Source: Pseudonocardiaceae bacterium YIM PH 21723
Lineage (GTDB): Bacteria; Actinomycetota; Actinomycetes; Mycobacteriales; Pseudonocardiaceae
Length of the DNA: 64,000 nt
Reading direction: 5' to 3'
NCBI GenBank assembly: GCA_003600225.1
Contig: QZFT01000034.1
Span: forward strand, 215,577-279,576
This document shows, piece after piece, positions 25,481 through 34,915 of this stretch. Each line of letters begins with the position of its first letter. The first letter of the stretch is position 1. The notes beneath the pieces were generated by a model. That model was not told where the DNA came from. It made no database searches and saw only the letters and a list, made by a program, of their open reading frames with translations. The position numbers and the translations under genes are program-made.

Positions 25481-25773
25481 TGGCCGACCACTTCGAGGTC
25501 GTCGTCGAGGAACTCGAAGCGCACGCCCGCAAGATCGACGCGCTGGGCGATCGGCTGCGCACCGCGGTCCAGGCCGCGAACACGACGATGAACAACATGG
25601 CCTTCGGCCTGATGGGCCAGCCGTTCGCGGCGGCGGTCATCCCCTTCGAACAGCTCGGCGCGCAGGCCATCACCCGCGGGGTCGAGACGCTGGGCAAGAC
25701 CGGGGACGGCATCCGGAGGACCGGCAAGACCTATCACGAGCAGGACCAGGCAGAAGCGGCGAGGTTTCGGTGA
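25480..25773 (+). CDS. EspC-like (DUF2580) type VII secretion protein
   Basis: A 97-residue helical protein like the EspC family. It begins with ADHFEVVVEELEAHARKIDALGDRL and has a C-terminal YHEQD, matching the YxxxD/E export signal of type VII secretion substrates. Such proteins are small helical-hairpin partners of larger effectors. It is sandwiched with overlaps between the YbaB-like gene and the RHS toxin gene (GTGA, 25770-25773), so it is probably the co-secreted partner or targeting factor for the toxin. Confidence 0.78.
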   Translation: MADHFEVVVEELEAHARKIDALGDRLRTAVQAANTTMNNMAFGLMGQPFAAAVIPFEQLGAQAITRGVETLGKTGDGIRRTGKTYHEQDQAEAARFR

Positions 25774-28700
25774 ACAACCCCCTGGTAGCGGCGCCCAAGA
25801 AAGAGGACATGGGCACCGGGTTCGGCCTGTACGACTCGGCGAAGAGCATGGCCGACGGCATGGCCAGCGGGGACTGGGTGGAAGCGGGCCTGGGCGGCGT
25901 CGGCGCCGCCATGGAGGTCGCCGCCGCGGTGATGGACCCGTTCGGCACGCTGGCCGCCTCGGCGGTGAACGTGCTGATGACGCACGTGGAACCGCTGCGC
26001 AAGGCCCTGGACTCGCTGGCCGGTGATCCCGGCGCGGTCAAGGCGTTCGGCGAGACCTGGGAGCGGGTGGCGAAGGAGGTCTCCGCCGTCGCGCAGGAGT
26101 ACGGCGCCGAGGCGAAGTCCGGGACCGGCGGCTGGACCGGCGAGGCGGCCGACGCGTACCGCAAGCACTCCGCCGAGGTGACCGACGCGATCGCGGGTGC
26201 GGGCGCGCTGGCCGACGGCATCGCCGCGGGCGTGACGATCATGGGCGAGGTGGTCGCCTTCGTCCGGCAGATGGTGCAGGAGATCATCGCCCAGCTGATC
26301 GGCAGGCTGGTCGCCTGGGGAGCCGAACTGGCGTTCACCCTGGGCCTGGCCACCCCGATCGTCATCGCGCAGGCGGTCCCCGTCATCTCCAAGACGATCG
26401 CCAAGGTCACCGGGCTGATCCGCAAGCTGATCGGCACCATCCGCAAGGTGCTGCCCAGGATCAAGAGCCTGATCTCCAAGCTGCAGGAGATCATGGCCAA
26501 GCTGAGCAAGCTGATGGGCCGGGGCAAGGGCACCGACATCAACGCCGCGGGCGCCAAGGGCGGCCCGCTGAAGCGGCCCACGGATCCGCCGACCACGCGC
26601 GGGGGCGGCGACGGCCCGGACATCAACACGGCGGGAGCCAATGGTGGGCCGCCGACCAGGGGCGCCCCGGAGACCAACGTCGGCTCGGCCGGCTCGGACG
26701 GCAGGCCCGGCCATCAGGGCGGCCAGAAGTCCGAGGGCAACGGCGGCTGCGACGGCAAGGGCGGCGACCCGGTCGACACCGTCTCCGGCCAGATGATCAC
26801 CAATGACACCGACCTGGGCCTGCCCGGCCTGCTACCGCTGCTGTTCGACCGTGCCTCGGCCTCGGACTTCACCGAGGGCGGCCTGCTCGGACCGCGCTGG
26901 TCCTGCACCCTCGACCAGCGCCTGGAGGCGACCGAGGACGGCCTGCGTTACATCGGCGCGGACGCCGAGGTACTGGTGTTCGAGGGACACGGCGACGGCC
27001 CCCGGCTGCCGCTGTTCGGCGCCCGCTGGGTGCTGACCAGGGACCCGGAGACCGACACCTACCTGCTGACCGACCCCCAGATCGGCTGGACCCGGCACTT
27101 CGGCCCGGCCCGGGGCGGGACCAGGCCGATCACCGCGTTGTCCGACCGCGACGGCCACACGATCACCTACCACCGGGATCCGGTGGGCCTGCCGCTGTCG
27201 ATCCAGCACTCCGGCGGCTACTACGTCGCCGTGGACGTCATCGAGACCGCGCAGGGCGACCGGCTGGGCGCACTGCGGGTGGTCGACCAGGGCAACGCGG
27301 TCACGGTCCGCAGCTACCAGTACGACGAACTGGGCAGGCTGGCCGCTGTGATCAACTCCAGTGGCCTGCCGTACCAGTACGAGTACGACGAACACGACCG
27401 GATCACCGCCTGGATCGACCGCAACGGCTTCAGCTACCGCTACGAGTACCGCGCCGACGGCCGGGTCACCCGCGGCCACAGCGAGGGCGGCTACCTCAAC
27501 GCCGACTTCGACTACGACCTGGCGAACCGGGTCACCTCGGTGACCGACAGCCTCGGCCACGTCACCCGGTTCCACTACGACGAGCACAACCACATCACCA
27601 GGATCGTCGACCCGCTCGGCAACGCCACGCTGACCGAGTACGACCGGCACCACCGGCTGCTGGCCATCACCGACCCGCTGGGCCGGACGACCCGGTACGT
27701 GTACGACGCCAACGGCGACGTGATCCGGATCGAACGGCCGGACGGCGAGGCCATCGAGGCCGAGTACGACCAGCGCCTGCGGGTGCCGACGCGGGTGTCG
27801 AAGCCGGGCGGCATCGAATGGCTGCGCACGTACACGGCCACCGGTTCGCCGCTGACCGAGACCGACCCGCTGGGCACGGTGACCACGTCCGAGTACGACG
27901 GGCGCGGCCACCTGACCGCGGGCGTCGCGGTGGACGGGACCCGCTACGAGTTCGCCACGAACGACGCGGGCTGCCGGCTGGCGGAGACCAGCCCGTCCGG
28001 GGCCACCACCCGGTACACCCTGGACGGGTTCGGCAGGCCGACCACGCTCACCACGCAGGACGGCGCGGTCACCCAGTACGGCTGGACGGTCGAGGGCCTG
28101 CCCGCCTGGAAGATCAATCCGGACGGCTCCCGGGAAGAGCTGTCCTACGACCCCGAGGGCAACGCGCTCCAGCGCTGGGCGCCGAACGGAGCGGTCACCC
28201 GGTTCGAAGCCGGTCCGTTCTACACGCTGGTGGCACGCACGTTCGCGGACGGCTCCCGGTACACCTTCGAGTACGACACCGAGCTGCGGATCACCCGGGT
28301 GCTCAACCCGCTGGGCCTGGACTGGACCTACGAGTACGACCCGGCGGGCAGGCTGGTCCGGGAGTGCGACTTCACCGGCCGCGAGGTGCGCTACCGGTAC
28401 GACGCCGCGGGACGGCAGATCGGCCGCGCCGAGGGCGACGGCCCGGAGCTGACCTCGGAGTTCGACGTGCTGGACCAGCTCGTGCTCCGGCGGGTCGACG
28501 GCGAGGCGCCCGTCGCGTACGAGTACGACGCGGCGGGGTTCCGGATCCGGCTCAGCGACGGGGTCACCGACCTGCGCTACGAGCGGGACAAGCTGGGCAG
28601 GCCGCTGGCCGAGTCGATCGACGGCCGCGCGGTGCGCAGCGAGTTCGACCCGCTGGGCCGCCGCGTCCGGCGGGTGACCCCGTCCGGCGTGGAGACGAGG

Positions 28701-30224
28701 TGGGAGTACTCCGCCGACCAGCTGAGCACGGCCATGGTCGGTTCGGCGGGCAGGCTCGACTTCGAGTTCGACGCGCTGGGCCGGGAACGCGGCAGGCGGC
28801 TGGGCTCCCAGGCGCGGCTGACCCAGCACTACGACCAGCTCGGCAGGCTGACCGCCCAGGACGTGTGGTCGGACCGGGAGACGCAGCCGGTGCAGAGCCG
28901 GGTGTTCCGCTACCGGGCGGACGGGGCACTGACCGCCATCCAGGACCGGCTGCACGGCGACCGGGCCTTCCAGGTCGGACCGGACGGCCGGGTGCTCGGC
29001 GTGACCGGGGCGAACTGGCAGGAGCGGTACGCCTACGACGCGATGGGCAACCTGGCGTCGGCGATGCCCGGCGCGGACACCGACGCCGCCGGGCCACGCG
29101 ACCTGGACGGCCCGCTGCTGCGCGCCGCCGGACGCAGCAGCTACGAGTACGACGACCTGGGCAGGCTGGTCAGCCAGACGCGGCGCACGCTGTCCGGGCA
29201 ACGCAAGGTGTGGACCTACACGTGGAACGGGCAGCACCAGCTGACCGGGGTGACCACCCCGGACGGTGCCCGCTGGTCCTACCGGTACGACCCGCTGGGC
29301 AGGCGGGTGGCCAAACGCCGGCTGGGCGAAGACGGCGCCGTCCTGGACGAGACGCTGTTCAGCTGGGACGGCGGCAACCTGGCCGAGCAGCAGCACACGG
29401 CCGGCGCGCGGGTCATCGCGTTGTCCTGGGACTACGAGGACGTCGGTGCGCCACTGGCCCAGACCCGGCGCTCCTGGGCCGCGGACGCGCCGGACGCGGT
29501 GATCGACAGCCGGTTCGACGCGATCATCTCCGACCTGGTCGGCACCCCCACCGAACTGATCGACGCCGACGGCCACGTGTCCTGGTCCCGCCGGGCCAAC
29601 CTGTGGGGCGAGGAGTTCGGCGTCCGCGGACAGCGCGACGCCGACTGCCCGCTGCGGTTCCCCGGCCAGTACCACGACCGGGAAACCGGCCTGCACTACA
29701 ACCTGCACCGCTACTACGACCCGGCCACCGGCCGGTACCTGACCCCGGACCCGCTGGGCCTGTCGCCGTCGGAGAACCACTACACCTACGTCGGCAACCC
29801 GATGCTGGAGACCGACCCCTTCGGCCTGATGCCGAAGCGGTCGGAGTACTACCCGACCGGCTACAAGCGGGATACGTGGGAGGACCTGGCGAAGAAGTAC
29901 ACCGTGGAGGGCCAGGGCAACCCGCAGTTCGACTTCAGCGGCTACAAGGAGCCGAAGGACTGGAAGAAGCTGAACTGGCTGGACAAGCAGGGTAACCCGA
30001 TCACCAACCTGACCTTCGAACACCAGACGGCGGTGGTCGACCACTGGAACAGCGAGGGCTACAAGCAGGACTACCCGGACCGGGTGGACTTCTACAACGA
30101 CACCAGTCACATGGAGGCGATGGAGAAGTCGAAGAACTCCTCCGGCGGCGGCAAGATGACGGCCAAGTACTCCGACACGGCGCCCGATCCGAACGCCGGG
30201 TACACCGTCAAGCGGCGGTGCTAG
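25770..30224 (+). CDS. RHS/YD-repeat polymorphic toxin, type VII secreted
   Basis: A 1484-residue polymorphic toxin. Residues 1-150 form a helical WXG100/PPE-like export domain (GGWTGEAADAY). Next come a hydrophobic stretch (165-250) and a low-complexity linker, then a DUF6531 module (DPVDTVSGQMI). More than 20 YD repeats such as YEYDEHDRITAW follow, and the RHS core ends in YTYVGNPMLETDPFGL near 1348. The variable tip (about 1353-1484) holds LTFEHQTAVVDHWN and HMEAMEKSKNSSGGGK, whose Glu, His and Asn pattern looks like an HNH-type nuclease, though I cannot assign the family. The start is GTG, coupled to the EspC-like gene. The next gene is a candidate immunity gene. Confidence 0.9.
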   Translation: MNNPLVAAPKKEDMGTGFGLYDSAKSMADGMASGDWVEAGLGGVGAAMEVAAAVMDPFGTLAASAVNVLMTHVEPLRKALDSLAGDPGAVKAFGETWERVAKEVSAVAQEYGAEAKSGTGGWTGEAADAYRKHSAEVTDAIAGAGALADGIAAGVTIMGEVVAFVRQMVQEIIAQLIGRLVAWGAELAFTLGLATPIVIAQAVPVISKTIAKVTGLIRKLIGTIRKVLPRIKSLISKLQEIMAKLSKLMGRGKGTDINAAGAKGGPLKRPTDPPTTRGGGDGPDINTAGANGGPPTRGAPETNVGSAGSDGRPGHQGGQKSEGNGGCDGKGGDPVDTVSGQMITNDTDLGLPGLLPLLFDRASASDFTEGGLLGPRWSCTLDQRLEATEDGLRYIGADAEVLVFEGHGDGPRLPLFGARWVLTRDPETDTYLLTDPQIGWTRHFGPARGGTRPITALSDRDGHTITYHRDPVGLPLSIQHSGGYYVAVDVIETAQGDRLGALRVVDQGNAVTVRSYQYDELGRLAAVINSSGLPYQYEYDEHDRITAWIDRNGFSYRYEYRADGRVTRGHSEGGYLNADFDYDLANRVTSVTDSLGHVTRFHYDEHNHITRIVDPLGNATLTEYDRHHRLLAITDPLGRTTRYVYDANGDVIRIERPDGEAIEAEYDQRLRVPTRVSKPGGIEWLRTYTATGSPLTETDPLGTVTTSEYDGRGHLTAGVAVDGTRYEFATNDAGCRLAETSPSGATTRYTLDGFGRPTTLTTQDGAVTQYGWTVEGLPAWKINPDGSREELSYDPEGNALQRWAPNGAVTRFEAGPFYTLVARTFADGSRYTFEYDTELRITRVLNPLGLDWTYEYDPAGRLVRECDFTGREVRYRYDAAGRQIGRAEGDGPELTSEFDVLDQLVLRRVDGEAPVAYEYDAAGFRIRLSDGVTDLRYERDKLGRPLAESIDGRAVRSEFDPLGRRVRRVTPSGVETRWEYSADQLSTAMVGSAGRLDFEFDALGRERGRRLGSQARLTQHYDQLGRLTAQDVWSDRETQPVQSRVFRYRADGALTAIQDRLHGDRAFQVGPDGRVLGVTGANWQERYAYDAMGNLASAMPGADTDAAGPRDLDGPLLRAAGRSSYEYDDLGRLVSQTRRTLSGQRKVWTYTWNGQHQLTGVTTPDGARWSYRYDPLGRRVAKRRLGEDGAVLDETLFSWDGGNLAEQQHTAGARVIALSWDYEDVGAPLAQTRRSWAADAPDAVIDSRFDAIISDLVGTPTELIDADGHVSWSRRANLWGEEFGVRGQRDADCPLRFPGQYHDRETGLHYNLHRYYDPATGRYLTPDPLGLSPSENHYTYVGNPMLETDPFGLMPKRSEYYPTGYKRDTWEDLAKKYTVEGQGNPQFDFSGYKEPKDWKKLNWLDKQGNPITNLTFEHQTAVVDHWNSEGYKQDYPDRVDFYNDTSHMEAMEKSKNSSGGGKMTAKYSDTAPDPNAGYTVKRRC

Positions 30225-30263
30225 GAGAATGGGTGATCACATCTGCTGCGAGGGAGACATAGC

Positions 30264-31034
30264 GTGGATCTGACGGCGACGTTCGCGGCCATGCCCGGCG
30301 CACAACCGGCCGAGGGCATCCCGGGCGGCTGGATCTGGCGGCTGGGACCGGTCAGCGCCCACCTGGCGCTGGTGTCCAAGGACGGCGAGCACGCGTTGAA
30401 GACCTTCGCGCTGAGCACCTACGACGCGGCGCTGGGGCACGAGCTGCTGCGGTTCGCCGGTGACCACGCCGACGAGCTGTTCGTCCCGGCGGAGCAGCCG
30501 TTCGCCATCGCGGAGGGCTTCTCCTGCCCGGGGCACGGATTCGACCTGGTCGTCTCGGTGAGCCCGGCCATCCACCGGTTCAAGCTGGACGACCAGGAGG
30601 TGCACGACGCGACCAGGGAGTTCTTCCTGGCGTATCGCTGCGAGGTCGCCGGCACCGAGGACGAGCAGGACGCCGGGTTCCGCTACCTGCGGGCGCCCGG
30701 CATCCAGACCAGCACCTGGAACCGGGAGCCGAACCCGTGCCTGCGGATGCGGATGCGCACCGAGACCAGGGAGATCAAGGAGCGCGGGTTCGCCCCGCTG
30801 CGCACCCTGGTCGTCGAGCTCGGCCGGATCCCGGACCGGGAGGGCGGGTTCGTCGAGTTCGAGAACTACCAGAACCGGGTCTGGACGGTCACCTTCTCCG
30901 GCGACCGGTACGTGGTCGCCGAAGAGGGCGGCGAGGAGCAGCGGTTCGACCAGGACGGCGTGATCGAGTTCGCCGCTCAGGTGTTGTACGGGCCCAACCG
31001 GGAGGCGGGCACCTCGGAGATGTTCGGCGGGTAG
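30264..31034 (+). CDS. Candidate immunity protein for the RHS toxin
   Basis: A 256-residue acidic protein that I do not recognise. It has no signal peptide and no membrane segment, so it should stay in the cytoplasm. It starts at GTG 30264 with GAGGGAG upstream, 39 bp after the stop of the RHS toxin. Position directly behind the toxin tip, cytoplasmic location and lack of known domains are what is expected of an immunity protein, and this is the only basis for the call. The stop abuts that of the convergent lipoprotein gene. Confidence 0.5.
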   Translation: MDLTATFAAMPGAQPAEGIPGGWIWRLGPVSAHLALVSKDGEHALKTFALSTYDAALGHELLRFAGDHADELFVPAEQPFAIAEGFSCPGHGFDLVVSVSPAIHRFKLDDQEVHDATREFFLAYRCEVAGTEDEQDAGFRYLRAPGIQTSTWNREPNPCLRMRMRTETREIKERGFAPLRTLVVELGRIPDREGGFVEFENYQNRVWTVTFSGDRYVVAEEGGEEQRFDQDGVIEFAAQVLYGPNREAGTSEMFGG

Positions 31035-32534
31035 CTACAGGTAGGCCTTGGCGATCTCCTCGGCGAGCTTGTCCAGCGGGGCCTGCCTGGCCGGGTCGGG
31101 CTTGGCGTCGAAGGCGCTGCCGCGTGGCGCCTTCACCCGGGCCTCCAGGCCGATCATGCCGCGCTGGGCGATGTCGCCCTGCTGGGACAGGTAGATGGTG
31201 TACGTGTCGTTGTCCTTGCCGGACCGGAACGACTTGGCCTGCGCGCCGCCGAAAGTCACCGGGGACTTGATGTCCTTGTACAGCTTGGGATCCTTGCCGT
31301 ACTCGGCCGGCGGGTACTTGTCGCTGATCGACACGTTCACCTCGATGACGTGGGTGGGCTCCACGAACACGCAGAAGTCGCCGTAGATCACCGGGCGCAT
31401 CGTGTCGCCGAACGCCTGCTTCACCTGCTTCTCGGCCAGCGCGCACACCGCGCGGGTGTCCGCGTTGGCCGCGGCCAGGGCCTCCTTCTTGTCGCCGGGA
31501 AGCTTGGCCTTGCCGTCGTACGGGGTGCAGCCGGTGCCCCGGTAGTCGACGCACGCGCCGGGGGCGTCCTCGTCCGGCTGGTTCGCCGGGATGAGCACCG
31601 GGCGCTGCGGGTTGCCGAGGGACGGCGGGCTGCCCTGCAGGGTGGTGACGATCTTCCCCGCCAGGGCCGTCATCGCCTCGCAGGTCTTGGCGGTCACGCT
31701 GATCTCGACGACGGAGACGACCTTGTTCTCCACGCCGGACGGGCCGTTGTCGATCAGTGCGGAGCAGCTGCCCGCCCGGTTGCTGACGAACGCCTTCTTG
31801 CCCGCGATGTCCTGCAGCGGCACCGAGGCCGCGGCCGGGGAGCTGTACTTCACGTTGTACCGGAGGCTGTCCTGCGAGGTGACCTTGCTGCCTTTGAGCC
31901 TGGCCTCGCAGCCGTCGGTGGCGTCCACGGTGACCGCGTCCAGGTCGCTGAGCGTGTACTTGGTCAGTTCGTCCCCCAGGGCCACGCCGAGCGCGCTGCA
32001 CCCGTCCCACTGCGCGAGGGGCCGGGTCGCCGGGTTGACCTTGACCGCGTCCGGGTTGGCCAGCTTGCCGGCCACCGCGACCAGCTTGGCCTTCACCTGG
32101 TCGCAGGCGCCGTTGCCGTCCGCCGCCACGAAGATCGACCGGCCGAAGCTGACCGGCAGGTATCCGGAGCACGCCTGCCGGGTGCCGGAGCCGGTCTCCT
32201 CGATGTAGCCGTGCATGCCCGCGGCGTCCACCGGCTGCGCGGCCCAGCGCGTGGTGTGGCTGAGCTTGTAGCCCAGCCGGAGCCGCAACCGGCCACTCGC
32301 ACTGCTGGCCTCGCATCCGTGCGGGCCCTGCGGCTGGGCCTTCGGGTCGTCGAGGAGGGCGCACGCGTCCAGCTCCCGCATGGCCGCCACGACGGCGGTC
32401 TGCTCGCGGTCCGGAATCCGGGCGCCGCCGTACCCCGATGGGGCGACAGGGGTGCCGTCGATCTTCGTGCCGCAGCCGGTGAGCAGCAGGGATGCCGCCA
32501 CGACGAGCAGGAACCGGTGTACAGAGTGCGCCAT
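31035..32534 (-). CDS. Large lipoprotein with DUF3558-like repeats
   Basis: A 499-residue lipoprotein: the signal peptide ends in the lipobox LLLTGC. The mature part shows about three similar segments, each opening with a Cys-containing helix (LDACALLD, WDGCSALG, RAVCALAE) and holding paired cysteines, as in DUF3558 lipoproteins. Those proteins are abundant in Pseudonocardiaceae and frequent beside type VII secretion genes; their function is unknown. It faces the toxin operon and lies directly before the second secretion gene set. Confidence 0.65.
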   Translation of the reverse strand: MAHSVHRFLLVVAASLLLTGCGTKIDGTPVAPSGYGGARIPDREQTAVVAAMRELDACALLDDPKAQPQGPHGCEASSASGRLRLRLGYKLSHTTRWAAQPVDAAGMHGYIEETGSGTRQACSGYLPVSFGRSIFVAADGNGACDQVKAKLVAVAGKLANPDAVKVNPATRPLAQWDGCSALGVALGDELTKYTLSDLDAVTVDATDGCEARLKGSKVTSQDSLRYNVKYSSPAAASVPLQDIAGKKAFVSNRAGSCSALIDNGPSGVENKVVSVVEISVTAKTCEAMTALAGKIVTTLQGSPPSLGNPQRPVLIPANQPDEDAPGACVDYRGTGCTPYDGKAKLPGDKKEALAAANADTRAVCALAEKQVKQAFGDTMRPVIYGDFCVFVEPTHVIEVNVSISDKYPPAEYGKDPKLYKDIKSPVTFGGAQAKSFRSGKDNDTYTIYLSQQGDIAQRGMIGLEARVKAPRGSAFDAKPDPARQAPLDKLAEEIAKAYL

Positions 32535-32707
32535 ATGGCGGATCCTAGGGGGATCGGTGGCAGGTCACCGGTCGATCGGGATCGTGGCCGAACGCTTCAG
32601 CCTGCACCGAAAGGGTGATTACGGTCCGGTCTCGGGAACCGCCGGACAGGGGTATTCCACGCCTGCTACCGTCGCGATGATCAATGGGTCGAGTTGGGGT
32701 GAGATCT

Positions 32708-33073
32708 GTGGCGAATGATCCCGGTGTGCCTGCGCCCACGGGCGGCGGGCAGATGTTCGGCATTACCCCCGAGAACGTGTTGAAGGCCGCCGCGGCGATG
32801 AAACAGCACGGCGAGGACCTGATGTCCCGTGTCGCCGGCTACCGCAGCCAGATGCGTTGCAGCCCCGCGATGGGCGATCCGGTGAGCAAGGACGTGGCCA
32901 AGGCGCTGAACTGGAAGCTCATCGAGGCTCCCGATTCCTATGCGAATCGTGCGAAACACAGCGCCGAGCAGATCCTCGATGCCGCCAACTCTTTGCAGCA
33001 GGTAGCCAAGACGTACGGCTACACCGATGACGACATCGCCGCCGCCCTGAACAAAAAGGACCAAGCCCAGTGA
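32708..33073 (+). CDS. EspC-like type VII secretion protein, second copy
   Basis: A 121-residue protein with the helical fold of EspC/ESX-associated proteins (MFGITPENVLKAAAAMKQHG, then SAEQILDAANSLQQVAKTY). The end YGYTDDDIA matches the YxxxD/E secretion signal. The GTG at 32708 has GGTGAGA upstream; an internal ATG at 32753 is possible. Its stop overlaps the ATG of the lipoprotein gene that follows, placing it at the head of an operon with a PPE-like protein and EspG. Confidence 0.7.
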   Translation: MANDPGVPAPTGGGQMFGITPENVLKAAAAMKQHGEDLMSRVAGYRSQMRCSPAMGDPVSKDVAKALNWKLIEAPDSYANRAKHSAEQILDAANSLQQVAKTYGYTDDDIAAALNKKDQAQ

Positions 33074-33633
33074 TGAAGGCTCGCTACCTGCTCCTGCTGC
33101 CCTGCCTCGCCGTGGCGCTCAGCGCCTGTGACAGCGGCAAGAGCGACACCCCGACCGGCTCCACGACCGCTTCGACCTCCGGGAAGCTGCCCGCCAGGCC
33201 GAAGGAGATCAAGATCGACAACCTTGATCCCTGCACCGTGCTGAACAACGACCAGCAGAAGCAGCTGCTGGTCGATGCGCAGCCGAGTGCCGGCGGACAG
33301 GCGAACAAGGACTGCAGCTTCCACAAGTCCTCGACCAAACCGTATTTGAGCTATCTCGTCGTCGCCCGGGCCAACGAGGGTGTCGAGGTCTGGCTGGACG
33401 GCACACGGGACGCGGAGGCCAAGCCGGTCGACGCCGCCGGTTTCCCGGCGGTGCAGGTGTCCAAGTCGGACAGCTCGAATCTGGGTTGCGAGATCGTGGT
33501 GGACGTGGCCAAGGGACAGAGTCTGAGCGTGTCCTTCAGCCAGATCACCGACCCGCAGCCGCCGGTGGCCGAGCAGTGCGCGAACGCGTTGAAGGCGGCG
33601 ACCTTCGCGATGCAGACCTTGCAGAAGAAGTAA
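33073..33633 (+). CDS. DUF3558 family lipoprotein
   Basis: A 186-residue lipoprotein. The signal peptide MKARYLLLLPCLAVALSAC ends in the lipobox LSAC and is followed by a Ser/Thr-rich linker. The DUF3558 domain opens with IDNLDPCTVLNNDQQKQLL and has further cysteines in KDCSFHK and LGCEIVV. It lies between an EspC-like gene and a PPE-like gene, and a one-base stop/start overlap (TGATG) couples it to the former. Its role is unknown; the setting suggests an envelope helper of a type VII substrate. Confidence 0.8.
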   Translation: MKARYLLLLPCLAVALSACDSGKSDTPTGSTTASTSGKLPARPKEIKIDNLDPCTVLNNDQQKQLLVDAQPSAGGQANKDCSFHKSSTKPYLSYLVVARANEGVEVWLDGTRDAEAKPVDAAGFPAVQVSKSDSSNLGCEIVVDVAKGQSLSVSFSQITDPQPPVAEQCANALKAATFAMQTLQKK

Positions 33634-33643
33634 GGGGGCAGTG

Positions 33644-34915
33644 GTGAGCGAGCCACAGGTCGGGCACTACCGGTACGAGGGCTGGGATCTCGGCGCCAAG
33701 CACGGCTGGACCACGACCGGCCCGGCCGCCGGCGCCTTCCAGGGACCCCGGGCGGCGCTCGCCGCGCTCGGCAAGGACCTGGTCGACAGCGAGGACCGGC
33801 TGAGCCGGACGCTGAAGGACCTCGGGGTCAGCTGGGAGGGCGCGGCCGCCGCCGACGCGGGCAAGGCCATGCAGCAGGCCGCGCAGTGGCACGGCGACGC
33901 GGGTACCCGGACGGAGTCCTTCGCCGACCAGGTCGAGCAGCAGGGCCAGGACGTCGCGGACACCAAGCACAAGATGCCCGACCCGGCCACGCTCAAGCAG
34001 AACAGCACCGTGGACAACGTCCAGGACGGCGGCATCCACGCCTTCCGCGCGATGGGCGGCAGCGTCTTCGGGGTGACCACCAACGCCGAGGACCACGCGG
34101 CGCAGGAACGCGAGATGAACGCGCGGGCCAACCAGGTCATGCAGACCTACGAGAAGAACTCGCGGGACAACCTCACCGCGATGCAGCCGCTGCCCGCTCC
34201 CCCACCGATCACCGTCACCGACAAGTCCGGCTCGGACACCGGCGGCGGCTCGATGACCCAGGTCAACGTGACCAGCGGCGCTGGCTACACCGCTCCGCAC
34301 GCCACCACTCCACCTGCCACCAACACGGGTGGCGAACCGGCCGCCGGCTGTGTCGGCTCGCCGGAGACGACCGGTCCCCGCACGCAGATCGACCGGCAGA
34401 GCGTGCTGAACACCGGTATCCCGGCGCCGACCGGGTTCAGCAACGATCGCCCGCATGACGGCTCCGGGTTCCCCGGACACGACCAGGGTGAGCACTCGGA
34501 CAAGCTGGCCGCCGGTCTCGGCCTCGGAGCGATCACCGCGGGCGGCATCGCGCTCGGCGGCAGTCTGCTCGGCGGTCACATCGTCGGCGGCGGCAGTTCC
34601 GGTGGCGGTGGTGCGGCCGGCGGGATCGGCGGCAGTGGGATCGGCGGGGCCGGCGGCGTCGCCGGTAAGGGTGGCGTGGGCGCCAAGGGCGGCGCGGCAG
34701 GCGCGGGTGCCGGGGTGAACCGGGTGGCCAGTGGCCGGGCCGGGGTTCCCGGACAGGGCTCGGTCATGCAGGGCGCGCTCAGCGGGGCCCGGGGCGGTTC
34801 CAGCTCCGGTGAGGACGACGCGGAGCACGAGAACAAGTACGCGATGGGCGAGGCACTGGTCACCGACGAGGACCTGCCTCTGGTGTCCCCGCCGGTGATC
34901 GGAGGCGAGGAGTGA
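33644..34915 (+). CDS. PPE-like type VII secretion substrate
   Basis: A 423-residue protein. The N-terminal 170 residues are helical with a WEGAAAADAGKAM turn, as in PPE/WXG-type substrates. The middle is proline- and threonine-rich, and residues about 285-370 are strongly Gly/Ala-rich (GGSSGGGGAAGGIGG), like the low-complexity tails of PPE proteins. The GTG at 33644 is preferred to 33641 for spacing from AAGGGGG. Its last codons overlap the start of the EspG-like gene (GTGA), the classic pairing of a PPE-type substrate with its chaperone. Confidence 0.8.
   Translation: MSEPQVGHYRYEGWDLGAKHGWTTTGPAAGAFQGPRAALAALGKDLVDSEDRLSRTLKDLGVSWEGAAAADAGKAMQQAAQWHGDAGTRTESFADQVEQQGQDVADTKHKMPDPATLKQNSTVDNVQDGGIHAFRAMGGSVFGVTTNAEDHAAQEREMNARANQVMQTYEKNSRDNLTAMQPLPAPPPITVTDKSGSDTGGGSMTQVNVTSGAGYTAPHATTPPATNTGGEPAAGCVGSPETTGPRTQIDRQSVLNTGIPAPTGFSNDRPHDGSGFPGHDQGEHSDKLAAGLGLGAITAGGIALGGSLLGGHIVGGGSSGGGGAAGGIGGSGIGGAGGVAGKGGVGAKGGAAGAGAGVNRVASGRAGVPGQGSVMQGALSGARGGSSSGEDDAEHENKYAMGEALVTDEDLPLVSPPVIGGEE

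Noticed and set aside
26832-30110. Very long open frame on the minus strand opposite the RHS gene
   Set aside because: High GC keeps antisense frames open; its translation is low-complexity Val/Pro/Arg/Gly-rich, has no domain, and mirrors the YD repeats on the coding strand.
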